Part shown: one piece after another, positions 1 through 8,676 of the stretch
How the letters are laid out: each line of letters starts with the position of its first letter
Position numbering within the stretch: position 1 is the first letter of the stretch
Assembly (NCBI RefSeq): GCF_947498175.1
Contig: NZ_CANMJB010000008.1
Location: 70,234 to 103,112 of the forward strand
DNA from: an uncultured Algimonas sp.
Lineage (GTDB): Bacteria; Pseudomonadota; Alphaproteobacteria; Caulobacterales; Maricaulaceae
DNA: 32,879 nucleotides
Reading direction: 5' to 3'
The notes under the pieces: generated by a model
The model's input: only the letters and a program-made list of their open reading frames with translations
Databases searched by the model: none
What the model was told of the DNA's origin: nothing
Translations under genes and position numbers: made by a program

Positions 1-459
1 GAGTGACGTCCGCGTCACGGCCAAGGCGAAGCGTACCGGGTTGTCATTCTGTATTGCCCCCAGATTCAACGCGTCTTCATAGCGGGCAAAATCGGCGTCC
101 GTCACACTCGTGCCGTCCGTATAGATGCGCGGATAGCGTGGTATGCGACTGATCGAGCGGAGATGTTCGGTCAGGTCCGCACGCGACAAACGGTCCGGTA
201 TCGCCCGGACATCGTTCAACGTCGCTTCGCCGGCTACGTTTTTGCGGTTGAACGCCTCGATCTCGGTCTGCGTCATGATGACGGCGTCGCCACCCGGTTG
301 CATCCAATAGCTCGGCGACAGGTGCTTTTCGCGAACGCCAATCACATTGGAGACAAAACCATCTTCGAAGCTCATATCACCCTCCGGTGTCGTCCACGTG
401 CTGGCGCACCCCACGATTGTCACAGCCCCTATATAGATCGGTAAATGTCGTAGTTTCAT
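1..459 (-). CDS. NlpC/P60-type lipoprotein, N-terminal part (cut by window edge)
   Basis: Reading leftward from the ATG at 459 there are 153 codons open to the window edge, so the C-terminus lies outside. The start follows the stop of the DUF819 gene by 8 bases, which indicates co-transcription. The first 20 residues form a lipoprotein signal with a lipobox ending VGCAS, so the protein should be membrane-anchored. The following part (SYWMQP, then D-V-I-M-T at about residue 53, later an AFN motif and a final RTSL) resembles from memory the N-terminal stabilising domain of NlpC/P60 proteins (PF12912), which precedes an SH3b1 domain and a cysteine peptidase that cuts gamma-D-Glu-diamino acid bonds. 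The catalytic domain is not visible, so peptidase activity is inferred from family and neighbours. Confidence 0.65.
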   Translation of the reverse strand, partial: MKLRHLPIYIGAVTIVGCASTWTTPEGDMSFEDGFVSNVIGVREKHLSPSYWMQPGGDAVIMTQTEIEAFNRKNVAGEATLNDVRAIPDRLSRADLTEHLRSISRIPRYPRIYTDGTSVTDADFARYEDALNLGAIQNDNPVRFALAVTRTSL

Positions 460-467
460 CGTTGGCC

Positions 468-1643
468 TCACACGAGCAGGGACAGGATCTTACCAACCAG
501 CAGTCCTCCGCCCGTGCCGATAACATATCCAAGCATGGCCATCAGAACACCGACCGGTATCAGGGCGCGGGAATAGGCCGCTGCAAGGATTGGTGCGGAC
601 GCCACACCGCCAATATTGGCTAAGGACGCAACACCGCAGGAAAACAGATCCAATCGGAAGATCTTAGCCACGACCACCATGATCAGACCATGCACCCCCA
701 GAATGACGAAACCGGCCAGGATGAACAGAGGGGCTTGAGTCAATTCAGCAAAGTTGGCGCGCGAGGCGATCAGCGCCACGATCCCGTAGAGCAAGACATT
801 CCCCAATTCGGCGGATCCGGCAATACGTTCCAGCCGTGTCATCGCGCCGATGATCCCCATGATGGTCACGATCAGGACGGTCCATGTAGTTCCCGACAGA
901 AAATCGGAGACTGGAAGGAATGCGGCAAGAGACTGCGCCAAGGCCGATGCAGCGAGGCCCGCTCCGATCAGAAATGCCAGCGAGGCGGCATCGATCTCTT
1001 TGCCGCGGGTTTTCGGAGTGGCATCCAACTTCGCACTGATCCTGTCGATAAGATCCGTATTGCCCTTCGTCCACGCATTGAACTTCGGCGAAAGAGGAAC
1101 GAAAGCGAGCAACAACATGACCCAGACGGCATAGTTGATCGAATCCATAAGGAGTGTGTAGCCCATGCTGGAGTCCGGAATGCTCAGCGCCCCCTGGATG
1201 GCGACCATGTTGGCCGTGCCGCCCATCCAGCTACCGCTGAGGGCTGCAAAAGTCATCCAGGCCGTTTCCGGCAGCCCGGGTCCGAAGATCAGGAAAGCCA
1301 CGACGAACCCCAGACCGATGCTGACGCTCGCCGTCACGAAAGCCAGGATCATTTTGGGTCCGAGCCCCATGATCTGACGGATGTCACCATTAAGCAGCAA
1401 GAGGAAGATCATGGCCGGCAAGAGATTGCCTTTGATCGCACTATAGGCGGTGTTGACGCTATCCGTCTTGCTCCAAAGCCCGAAGGTCGAAAGCAGCATA
1501 ACCACGAAATAGAGAATGACGATGCCAGGCAATATGCTGAAGAAACGGTACTTCCCAAATCCTTCCAGCGCTGCGATCATACCGCTGATCAGGAACAAAA
1601 TGGCAAGGTAGCTGAAGCCGGATGTAATCATGGTCGAGCCCAT
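468..1643 (-). CDS. DUF819 family membrane protein (putative muropeptide or peptide permease)
   Basis: This 391-residue, strongly hydrophobic protein has roughly ten to twelve membrane segments. It shows the DUF819 (YjcL-like) hallmark GSWMGGTANMVAIQ near residue 150 and a second glycine-rich helix pair near the C-terminus (ANIGGVASAPILAAAYS). The family has an inverted-repeat transporter look but no firmly established substrate that I can cite. Here it sits between an amidase and an NlpC/P60-type lipoprotein in one leftward operon, so import of cell-wall sugars or peptides is a reasonable inference. The start at 1643 could equally be the methionine four codons later. The gap of 63 bases to the upstream amidase gene shows no obvious terminator. 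Confidence 0.85.
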   Translation of the reverse strand: MGSTMITSGFSYLAILFLISGMIAALEGFGKYRFFSILPGIVILYFVVMLLSTFGLWSKTDSVNTAYSAIKGNLLPAMIFLLLLNGDIRQIMGLGPKMILAFVTASVSIGLGFVVAFLIFGPGLPETAWMTFAALSGSWMGGTANMVAIQGALSIPDSSMGYTLLMDSINYAVWVMLLLAFVPLSPKFNAWTKGNTDLIDRISAKLDATPKTRGKEIDAASLAFLIGAGLAASALAQSLAAFLPVSDFLSGTTWTVLIVTIMGIIGAMTRLERIAGSAELGNVLLYGIVALIASRANFAELTQAPLFILAGFVILGVHGLIMVVVAKIFRLDLFSCGVASLANIGGVASAPILAAAYSRALIPVGVLMAMLGYVIGTGGGLLVGKILSLLV

Positions 1644-1706
1644 TTTTCGCTAGAGCCCAGAATTGCCAGCGATTTCGTCTCGTCCGTCACTTTGCTCCAG
1701 TGGGGC

Positions 1707-2750
1707 TTATGGTATGATAGTGTGGTTACGATGCGCCTCCATGAGAGGCGATGTCGGATAATCCAGCAAGTCATCGAGCCTCTCGGTCCGGTATTTCTCG
1801 ACCAATGCATAAAGGATTGCCACCGTTTCGATGGATGGCTGCCCCGTCAATTCTGACGGCCGGAAGTGAAGCTGGAAGGCTTGCAATACGTCTTGCGTCT
1901 GATCGTCCATCACACCAGTTTCCTCGACCTTGTAACCATAGGCACCCAGCGCTTTTTGAACATAAACCATGGGAACAGGGTCGTTCACAAAGTGGTTCCA
2001 GTATTTAACGGCTGTCGCATCGTCGAACCAAGCACCGTAACCCAATTTGTAAAGACGTTGCCATGGAAAGCGCGGGCCTGGGTCGACCTTCCGGTCCGGA
2101 GCGATATCTGAATGAGCGACAATATTCGTCGCTGTGATTTGCGGGTTGCGAGACAGGATATCATCAATCAGTTCGACCAAGGCCGCAATCTGCGTCTCCG
2201 GGAAATCCGGATAGAAACAGAATCGCTTCACGGGCGGAATGATGGCTGGCTCGGCCATCTCGGTCTGATCTGATGCTGCATAAGGCATGTCGGGCGTCAC
2301 GGGCTGTGTCGGCACTAAACGCGTTGCAGGCTGTGTGTCGGGTTTTACGCAATAGGTTTGGTTGACGACTTCGATTCCAATCGAACTGTCGTTAAGCGCT
2401 TCCTTGCCGGCCCAGTAGCTTCGCCCGGCATGCCAGGCGCGTTTGTCCTCTGGCACGAGCCGATAGACATGCAACGCCTCTTCCGGATAGGTCTCGTCAC
2501 TGGGATCGGGCAGCAGATAATGAGAGCTGACGGGATTCGACGAAGGCTTGGTCAGAACATGCAAGGAATCTTCGAAATTGGACGTCGTATGGTGAATGAC
2601 CAATATGCTGATGTCATCTTTTCGCTCGTTGAAATTTTCGGACGGTACGATCTTCATCGTATTGCAAGCTGTCAGTAACGGAGCCAAAAGCAAGCTTACA
2701 AAGACTATCCGAAGAAATCCCTTATATCTAAGCGTATCGCAGTTCGACAT
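1707..2750 (-). CDS. amiD: N-acetylmuramoyl-L-alanine amidase, AmiD-like lipoprotein
   Basis: The product cleaves the amide bond between MurNAc and L-Ala in muropeptides. The ATG at 2750 is chosen over one at 2897 because GGAG lies about 9 bases upstream and a lipoprotein signal follows directly (lipobox LLTAC, Cys29). The Amidase_2 core carries VIHH at 51-54, WHAG at 106-109, Glu127 and the signature HSDIAPDRKVDPG from His213, giving the zinc set His53, His213 and Asp223. A peptidoglycan-binding domain follows at about 262-330, as in E. coli AmiD. An unusual proline/threonine-rich insert lies at about 136-177. It is the first gene of the leftward operon with the DUF819 and NlpC/P60 genes, and it diverges from the TonB-dependent receptor. 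Confidence 0.9.
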   Translation of the reverse strand: MSNCDTLRYKGFLRIVFVSLLLAPLLTACNTMKIVPSENFNERKDDISILVIHHTTSNFEDSLHVLTKPSSNPVSSHYLLPDPSDETYPEEALHVYRLVPEDKRAWHAGRSYWAGKEALNDSSIGIEVVNQTYCVKPDTQPATRLVPTQPVTPDMPYAASDQTEMAEPAIIPPVKRFCFYPDFPETQIAALVELIDDILSRNPQITATNIVAHSDIAPDRKVDPGPRFPWQRLYKLGYGAWFDDATAVKYWNHFVNDPVPMVYVQKALGAYGYKVEETGVMDDQTQDVLQAFQLHFRPSELTGQPSIETVAILYALVEKYRTERLDDLLDYPTSPLMEAHRNHTIIP

Positions 2751-2920
2751 TTGTGAAACTCCATCTTCCGAGCAAGTATAAGCGCTATCATCGCAAAACT
2801 CGCCTTGGATGAGAGTATATAAGACCAGAGCGAATGAAAAGTAATAACTGGTAGCTAAGTGGCATTGTCTAAGGTTGCGCTCATGAATGATTTTCATCTA
2901 TAATCGACAAAATCTGCCTA

Positions 2921-2958
2921 ATTGGTATTTGACTTACATGGAATCATGACATTATCAA
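2921..2958 (+). promoter_or_regulatory. Candidate promoter and operator of the TonB-dependent receptor
   Basis: In the A+T-rich gap between the divergent amidase and receptor genes, TTGACT (2929-2934) and TATCAA (2953-2958) are spaced 18 bases apart and could be -35 and -10 boxes for the receptor. ATTGGTATTTGACTT (2921-2935) overlaps the -35. It shares TGGTATT with the region upstream of nagB and broadly resembles GntR/HutC-type GlcNAc regulator sites as I remember them. The receptor gene has AGGGGAG at 2995-3001, eight bases before its ATG. Confidence 0.35.
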
Positions 2959-3009
2959 TCAAGTTGTATTCGCATGTTTACCGTATGCGGCGACAGGGGA
3001 GATTGTTGA

Positions 3010-5961
3010 ATGTCGAAAAGCGCGCGCACATCACTTAAATCGTTCTACAAGTACAACCGGATTTTGACGAGCTTGATCGTCGCCACGACAGTGAGTGCTA
3101 TGGGCTCGACTGCTTATGCCCAGCAGTCCGGTTCCGTAACGGGCATCGTGACCGAAGATGGTGGACTCGTCGTTCCTGGCGTAACGATCGAAGCTCGAAG
3201 CCCCGTTCTTCCAGGCATACGGACGGCCGTGACGGATGATAACGGGCGCTACCAACTGCCGCTTCTGCCTCCCGGCGAATATGAATTCACATTCATCGAC
3301 CCTAACGGTTCGATTACACGGCGCTCAGCCTCGGTTCTGCTTCAGCAAAGAAGGGATCTGGATATCGTCTTGGGAGGCGGGGACGAGATCATTGTCGTCG
3401 GACAGAGAATTGAGTTAGAAACAGGTAGTGGCTCCCTGAAGAATTCGATCACTAACGACATCATCACCGGCGTACCGGTCGGTCAGCAATATCGAGACCT
3501 TCAAAAGCTGATCCCTGGCGTCCAATATAGCGAAGACGAGATCCGCGGTCCAAGTGCGGGCGGCAGTGGTCAGGACAATGTCTATCAATTCGACGGCGTT
3601 GACGTGTCTCTCCCTTTGTTCGGCAATCTTTCGGCGGAGCCCTCCACGCACGACATCGATCAGGTCACGATCGTTCGCGGTGGGGCGACAGCAAAAGGGT
3701 TTAACCGTGCGGGCGGCTTTAAGATCAACACGATCTCCAAGCGCGGCACGGATGAATTCAAGGGCGAAGTCGGCTATCAGGTCCAGACGGCCGGCATGAC
3801 ATCGCAGCGCAAGAACGTTACGAATAGTGACTTCGATGAAGACAGAAGCTGGATCACCGCTAATATTGGCGGGCCGGTCCTGAAGGAGAAATTGTATTTC
3901 TACGGCTCTTATTTTCGTCCTACCATCAATCGTGTGAGCGCGAGCAATGCGTTGGGCGATGTGCCGGATTTCGAAAGCACCCGCGACGAATACTTCGGCA
4001 AGTTGACTTTCGCCCCCATATCCAACCTGACACTCGATGCAAGCTATCGGACATCAGACCGGGAAGACATTAATGCTAGTATCGGCGCGTTTGATTCCCC
4101 GACGACATCGGAAGGGGCCACGTCGTCTCAGGATATCGCGATCGCCGAAGTCTCCTGGATCATCGATAATGAAAGTGCGTTCAACTTCCGCTTCAACGAT
4201 TATGCGCTCAAGACATCCAGTCGGCCGGATACGATTTTCAGCGTTACTCCTGTCGAAGGCCAAGCATTGGATATCAATGCTTTAAATACGCTCGGTTTTT
4301 TCAGGGTTCCGACATTGCGCGACGGGACGACAGCTGAAGACTTAGCGTTTAACGCCTTCGCGCAACCAGTCATTACGCAATATGGCGTGGCAGGAAGCGG
4401 GCTGGGTGGAGCAACGACAATCGATGACATTGACTTCTTCCGCACAAGTTTCGAAGCAAGCTATAGCAGAAACTTCTCGATCGGAGGAATGAACCACGAG
4501 ATCCATATCGGCTATCAGCATATGGAAATCAAAGAAGTCTTGGAGCGATCTTCCAACGGGTTCGGCTTCATCAGCGTTCCAGGCGGAACGACGACGACGG
4601 CGGACGGCACTCCGATATTCTATCAGGCAAGATTGACACAGCCTGCGCCGGGCGGTGCGGGTCAGACGCTCACATCGTCTTCGATCCTGCAAAGCTTCGA
4701 GATCAACGACACGATCGAGACGGGCCGATGGACGATCAATGTCGGCGCATTGATCAGCAAGGACATTCTCTATGGCCAAGGCTTGGCCAATGACTCCAGC
4801 ACGTTGTCTGGCTTTGTTCTCTCTCCAGGCACAAAGTACAAAATGTATACGACCGACTGGGGCAAGATGATCCAGCCGCGTTTGGGAGTGAATTACGACT
4901 TTTCCGACACAGTCGAGCTTTACGCCAATTATGCACGCTACAACCCCTCTGCATCGTCCTTGGCGCGTGCCGCATCCTGGGACCGCAGGGTCCTGAGCAA
5001 GCGCACAGATTTCAACTACGATGCCAACGGCAACTTCTTGAACACCGAAGATGTGGGCAGTTCATCCGGCAAGCTGTTCGTGCCCGACATGGATCCACGT
5101 TATATCAACGAATATCTTGTGGGGGTGAACAAGCAGTTCACCGACAATCTGAACATCCGTCTTCATGCACGCCATCGTGAAGCCGGGAATTTCTGGGAAG
5201 ATACCAATAATGACGCTCGCCTGATTGCGAATGCCCCAGCCGACATCCAGGCGCTTGGACTATACATACCGAATTTGGACGAACAACGCCTTCAAATCGG
5301 CAACGGGGTCAGCAGCGGGTCATCCTACGTCGTCGCGACCTTGGACAATTCCTTCACCAAATATTACGAAGTTGGACTGGAAGGCTCATATACAGGCGAC
5401 GATTTCTCGCTGACCGGCTCCTATGTCTGGTCCAGATATCGGGGAAATTTCGACCAAGACAATACAAGCGGCAATAATGACCAGAACATATTCATCGGAT
5501 CGTCCAATCTTGCCGATGGCCCTGGTCGTCAATTATGGGACTTGAAGGAGGGGACGCTCGCAGGCGACCGTCCACATCAATTCAAGGTTTACGGCGTCTA
5601 TAATCTGCCATGGGATGCGAGTGTCGGCGGCTTTGCCGTATTCCAGTCAGGCCAGCCTTGGGAAACCTGGGACTTTCGTCCTTATAGCGCGCTCACACGC
5701 AGCCAGAGCACGACGATCCGTTTCAGCGAACCCGCAGGATCGAACCGCAGCGACAGTCACTTCCAAGCTGACTTGAACTACACCCAAAACATCCGCGTGT
5801 TTGGGGACTATTCGGTGCAACTTCGCGCCGATCTCTTCAATATCTTCAACAGCCAGACGGGATACAACATTCAGCCCCGTTTCAACGCGCCCAATTTCGG
5901 AGAACCGCTGAGACAGTTCAGGCCACGACGACTGCAATTGGGCGTAAAAGCCAAATTCTAG
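3010..5961 (+). CDS. TonB-dependent receptor with N-terminal carboxypeptidase-regulatory-like domain
   Basis: This 983-residue outer-membrane protein has a Sec signal peptide (cleavage after AYA, residue 37), then a carboxypeptidase-regulatory-like beta-sandwich (about 40-120, with VTGIV and TDDNGRYQLPLLPPGEY). A TonB-box-like stretch DEIIVVG lies at 125-131, a plug domain at about 145-245, and a beta-barrel ends in a C-terminal phenylalanine (LGVKAKF), the usual outer-membrane insertion signal. The layout is that of Oar-like receptors. Such receptors take up oligomers too large for porins, using TonB-transmitted energy. The flanking genes handle cell-wall sugars and muropeptides, so the ligand is inferred to be a peptidoglycan or amino-sugar oligomer; chitooligosaccharides are the main alternative. 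The start is supported by a strong ribosome-binding site. Confidence 0.9.
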   Translation: MSKSARTSLKSFYKYNRILTSLIVATTVSAMGSTAYAQQSGSVTGIVTEDGGLVVPGVTIEARSPVLPGIRTAVTDDNGRYQLPLLPPGEYEFTFIDPNGSITRRSASVLLQQRRDLDIVLGGGDEIIVVGQRIELETGSGSLKNSITNDIITGVPVGQQYRDLQKLIPGVQYSEDEIRGPSAGGSGQDNVYQFDGVDVSLPLFGNLSAEPSTHDIDQVTIVRGGATAKGFNRAGGFKINTISKRGTDEFKGEVGYQVQTAGMTSQRKNVTNSDFDEDRSWITANIGGPVLKEKLYFYGSYFRPTINRVSASNALGDVPDFESTRDEYFGKLTFAPISNLTLDASYRTSDREDINASIGAFDSPTTSEGATSSQDIAIAEVSWIIDNESAFNFRFNDYALKTSSRPDTIFSVTPVEGQALDINALNTLGFFRVPTLRDGTTAEDLAFNAFAQPVITQYGVAGSGLGGATTIDDIDFFRTSFEASYSRNFSIGGMNHEIHIGYQHMEIKEVLERSSNGFGFISVPGGTTTTADGTPIFYQARLTQPAPGGAGQTLTSSSILQSFEINDTIETGRWTINVGALISKDILYGQGLANDSSTLSGFVLSPGTKYKMYTTDWGKMIQPRLGVNYDFSDTVELYANYARYNPSASSLARAASWDRRVLSKRTDFNYDANGNFLNTEDVGSSSGKLFVPDMDPRYINEYLVGVNKQFTDNLNIRLHARHREAGNFWEDTNNDARLIANAPADIQALGLYIPNLDEQRLQIGNGVSSGSSYVVATLDNSFTKYYEVGLEGSYTGDDFSLTGSYVWSRYRGNFDQDNTSGNNDQNIFIGSSNLADGPGRQLWDLKEGTLAGDRPHQFKVYGVYNLPWDASVGGFAVFQSGQPWETWDFRPYSALTRSQSTTIRFSEPAGSNRSDSHFQADLNYTQNIRVFGDYSVQLRADLFNIFNSQTGYNIQPRFNAPNFGEPLRQFRPRRLQLGVKAKF

Positions 5962-5989
5962 ACCAGACTACATCGTGACCTCATATCGC

Positions 5990-6015
5990 CGGCCCGGAAA
6001 CGGGCCGAGGCTTTG
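5990..6015 (+). terminator. Candidate terminator after the TonB-dependent receptor
   Basis: A perfect 7-bp stem CGGCCCG/CGGGCCG with a GAAA tetraloop (5990-6007) starts 29 bases after the receptor stop. It is followed by AGGCTTTGCTT, a weak T-rich tail, so it is a plausible but not ideal intrinsic terminator. Confidence 0.6.
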
Positions 6016-6472
6016 CTTATCATGGTCGTGCTATGAAACGGTATGGGCTGGGAATATATGAGATAGAGCGTGCCCCGTCTTCCGATCGCGGCAATTCCGA
6101 AGCCAACGCAAATAGTGCTACTTGTTCCAGCGACAAGCCGACTTCCGCAATGTCATGTTCATAGGCGGCACAAATCGAATTGAATCTCTATTGCGACAAC
6201 TTACTTATTCCTAGGCCTCAACACACGATTGCCGATGACGACTCCTTGTGATCAGTCACGCATGCTTTTGAGTTTGCCCCATCGGCATCGATGTCTAGAA
6301 AATACGCTTGAGCGTTTCTCGCTGCAGGCTGCCGCGATAAAGGTTGAATAGACGCTGCCAACGAATGGCATTATCATAAGTCCAGCCTTATAGTGTGGAA
6401 GAGCGGAAATGTAGATGATCGGCAATACTGGTATTGTATTGGTGGCAAAACTAGTGTCATTTAAAACCTTCC
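6016..6472. other. Intergenic region with coding-like remnants on the minus strand
   Basis: No intact gene is visible here. Two short leftward reading frames look protein-like. One (6295-6384) ends in a basic/aromatic stretch, WQRLFNLYRGSLQ, followed by a TAG stop. The other (about 6020-6187) contains DIAEVGLSLEQVALFALASE and ends in TGA. Both lack starts and I recognise neither family. They could be remains of a decayed gene or chance open frames. The last 50 bases hold the presumed nagB promoter. Confidence 0.3.
6429..6467 (+). promoter_or_regulatory. Candidate GntR-type operator and promoter upstream of nagB
   Basis: TGGTATTGTATTGGTG (6429-6444) contains two GGT half-sites and shares TGGTATT with the receptor promoter region. 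ACTAGTGTCA (6450-6459) matches ACTAGTCTCA upstream of murQ in nine of ten positions. TTGGTG (6439-6444) and TAAAAC (6462-6467) are spaced 17 bases apart and would be weak promoter boxes. If so, transcription would begin almost at the nagB ATG, which has no Shine-Dalgarno sequence. The GntR gene in the same locus is the obvious candidate regulator. Confidence 0.35.
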
Positions 6473-7513
6473 ATGTTCAACATCGACAGCGATCAGACTC
6501 GAATGTATCAGGAAGCTGGCGAAGCTTCGATAAAGGTACAGAACCAGCTCATCGAAAACGCATCCTTGATCGGTCGGCTTGGCCGCCATTTTTTCCGTAA
6601 TGACCTTAAACTTGTGATGATTTGCGGCAGAGGCAGCTCATCTCATGCCGGCGTCTATGCACGTTATCTCATCGAGACTCGTACGGGTTTGCCGGTCCTT
6701 GCGGTGGCCCCGTCTGTAAGTTCTGTTTTCGCCGTGTCGCAAGCGCTTGAAAATACGTTGTTCCTTGCCATCTCACAATCAGGACAGAGCCCGGATATTC
6801 TGTCAGCCACAGCTGCGGCCAAACGCGGAGGCGCGTTCGTCGTATCCATAATCAATGATGAAAACTCTCCGCTGGTTGCCTTGTCTGATGAAGTCATTCC
6901 GATCAGAGCTGGTCCCGAAGTGAGCGTAGCCGCCACGAAAACGTTCATCTGCACTATGTCTGCCATTGCACACATGGTTGCCGAATGGGCGCAGGTAAAA
7001 ACGCTGCTCGGCGCGCTTCCTGCTCTGCCCGATCAATTGTCACAAGCCTTCCAGACCTCATGGAACGACGCCATTGCACCTTTGGAACGAGTTCCATCAC
7101 TCCTGACGGTTAGTCGTGGGCTGGCTATGGGCGTTGTCAAAGAGGCTGCCCTCAAATTCAAGGAAACCTGCTCTCTTCATGCCGAAGCTTTCAGTGCGGC
7201 GGAAGTCAGGCACGGACCCATGGCATTGGTCAAAGGCGATTATCCCGTAATAATTTTTGTGACCGGAGATGAAACTCAGACCAGTATCGATGCTGTCGCA
7301 CGGGATTTTACATCCCGTTCCTCGAAAATTTTCTCGATCGGCAACTCTTATGAGGGAGCGGTGCAGCTTCGTTCAATCGGCGATGTTATTCCGGAGTTGA
7401 TGCCGATGACCACGATCCAGACCTTCTATCGTTTCGTTAACGAATTATCCGTTTGCCGGGGGCTTAACCCCGATGCTCCTCAATATCTCAGCAAGATCAC
7501 AGAGACTCTGTAG
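6473..7513 (+). CDS. nagB: Glucosamine-6-phosphate deaminase, SIS-type (NagB-II)
   Basis: The enzyme would convert glucosamine-6-phosphate to fructose-6-phosphate and ammonia in the cytoplasm, the last step of amino-sugar catabolism. The 346 residues hold two SIS domains. The first has CGRGSSS (51-57), SQSGQSPD (101-108) and EVSVAATKTF (149-158). The second has the GlmS-like signature HAEAFSAAEVRHGP. There is no N-terminal glutaminase domain, which excludes GlmS and fits the NagB-II family found in Shewanella and Caulobacter-type nag operons. The nagA gene overlaps its stop by one base. No clear ribosome-binding site precedes the ATG; the alternative reading as an AgaS-type isomerase is less likely given nagA and murQ nearby. 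Confidence 0.88.
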   Translation: MFNIDSDQTRMYQEAGEASIKVQNQLIENASLIGRLGRHFFRNDLKLVMICGRGSSSHAGVYARYLIETRTGLPVLAVAPSVSSVFAVSQALENTLFLAISQSGQSPDILSATAAAKRGGAFVVSIINDENSPLVALSDEVIPIRAGPEVSVAATKTFICTMSAIAHMVAEWAQVKTLLGALPALPDQLSQAFQTSWNDAIAPLERVPSLLTVSRGLAMGVVKEAALKFKETCSLHAEAFSAAEVRHGPMALVKGDYPVIIFVTGDETQTSIDAVARDFTSRSSKIFSIGNSYEGAVQLRSIGDVIPELMPMTTIQTFYRFVNELSVCRGLNPDAPQYLSKITETL

Positions 7514-8676
7514 TGCTGACTGCCTTAACCAATGCGAGGGTGATGACGCCCGAAGGGTTAAAGGACGAATGCACGGTCGTCATTGATCAAGGGCGGATCG
7601 TCGATGTAGGAGCGGCGCTTGTGCTGGAGACGGCCGGGACGACGGTGCAAGATATAGAAGGCGCGCTTTTACTGCCAGGCTTCATAGACTTGCAGGTCAA
7701 CGGTGGTGGCGGTGTTCTATTCAATAATGACCCCAGCGTCGCGGGGATCAAGGAGATCGGCCGGGCGCACCGCGCTTTCGGAACAACGGGTTTTCTTCCA
7801 ACGCTCATCAGCGACGATCTGGAGCTGATGGCCGAAGCCATTGCCGCTGTCGACGCGGCTATTTCCGAGCAAGTCCCCGGCGTTCTCGGTATTCACTTGG
7901 AAGGACCTTTTCTAAACGCAGACAGAAAAGGCGTTCATGACGCATCGAAATTCAAAACGATTGGTGATGACGAGATTGATCTCCTGTCAAGTCTGAAGCA
8001 CGGCAAAACGCTCGTGACGTTGGCTCCAGAAATGACGACACTCGACACCATCAAATGCCTAAGAGATCGCGGGGTCGTCATTGCTGCCGGTCACACAGAG
8101 GCTGATTACAATGATGCCCTCGAGGCTATGGATGCAGGCCTTAAGGGTTTCACTCATCTCTTTAACGCCATGGCTCCGTTGCAGAGTCGGAAACCCGGCA
8201 TCATCTCCGCCGCTTTGGAAGATGCGCGCGCTTGGTGCGGGATTATCGTCGATGGCTATCACGTTCATCCCGCCATGCTGAGACTGGCGATCAGAGCGAA
8301 AACCGAAGATCAAATATCTCTGGTCACAGATGCGATGCCTTGTGTCGGCACGACCGACAGGCGGTTTTCCCTGGGCGAAATGGATATAAGTGTCACGGAC
8401 GGAAAATGCGTCACACAGTCGGGCGTTCTGGCAGGGTCGAACCTGAACATGATGCGTGCCGTTATCAATGCGGCGGACTGGCTAGATGTTACATTCGACC
8501 GGGCCGTGCGCATGGCGAGCGCCGTTCCCGCCCGTTTCCTTGGACTAGGTGAACAGATGGGTGAAATAAAAGCGGGCCGGCAAGCCAATCTGATCCTCGT
8601 CGATGACAGCTACAAGATCGTTGACAGTTGGATCAACGGATGCCTAACTTCCTTTAGCGATGTTGAAACTCCCTAG
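7513..8676 (+). CDS. nagA: N-acetylglucosamine-6-phosphate deacetylase
   Basis: NagA removes the acetyl group from GlcNAc-6-P, giving glucosamine-6-P for the neighbouring NagB. The 387-residue amidohydrolase has the expected metal and substrate motifs: GFIDLQVNGGGG (56-67), HLEGPF with Glu130, AGHTEA with His194, THLFNAM with His215, DGYHVHP at 247-253 and the catalytic VTDAM with Asp273. It starts with GTG, and that G is the last base of the nagB stop codon, so the two are translationally coupled. Its own stop TAG shares the tetramer CTAG (8673-8676) with the stop of the convergent GntR gene. Confidence 0.95.
   Translation: MLTALTNARVMTPEGLKDECTVVIDQGRIVDVGAALVLETAGTTVQDIEGALLLPGFIDLQVNGGGGVLFNNDPSVAGIKEIGRAHRAFGTTGFLPTLISDDLELMAEAIAAVDAAISEQVPGVLGIHLEGPFLNADRKGVHDASKFKTIGDDEIDLLSSLKHGKTLVTLAPEMTTLDTIKCLRDRGVVIAAGHTEADYNDALEAMDAGLKGFTHLFNAMAPLQSRKPGIISAALEDARAWCGIIVDGYHVHPAMLRLAIRAKTEDQISLVTDAMPCVGTTDRRFSLGEMDISVTDGKCVTQSGVLAGSNLNMMRAVINAADWLDVTFDRAVRMASAVPARFLGLGEQMGEIKAGRQANLILVDDSYKIVDSWINGCLTSFSDVETP

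Noticed and set aside
690-1856. Long open frame on the plus strand (388 codons)
   Set aside because: It lies antisense to the DUF819 gene, is rich in Gln, Asp, His and Arg as expected of a shadow frame, and has no known motif.
2751-2897. Longer N-terminus for the amidase
   Set aside because: It would bury the lipoprotein signal 49 residues inside the protein, whereas the ATG at 2750 has a good ribosome-binding site.
6473-7513. GlmS (glucosamine-6-phosphate synthase)
   Set aside because: The SIS half is similar, but the N-terminal glutaminase domain with its initial cysteine is missing and the gene is coupled to nagA.
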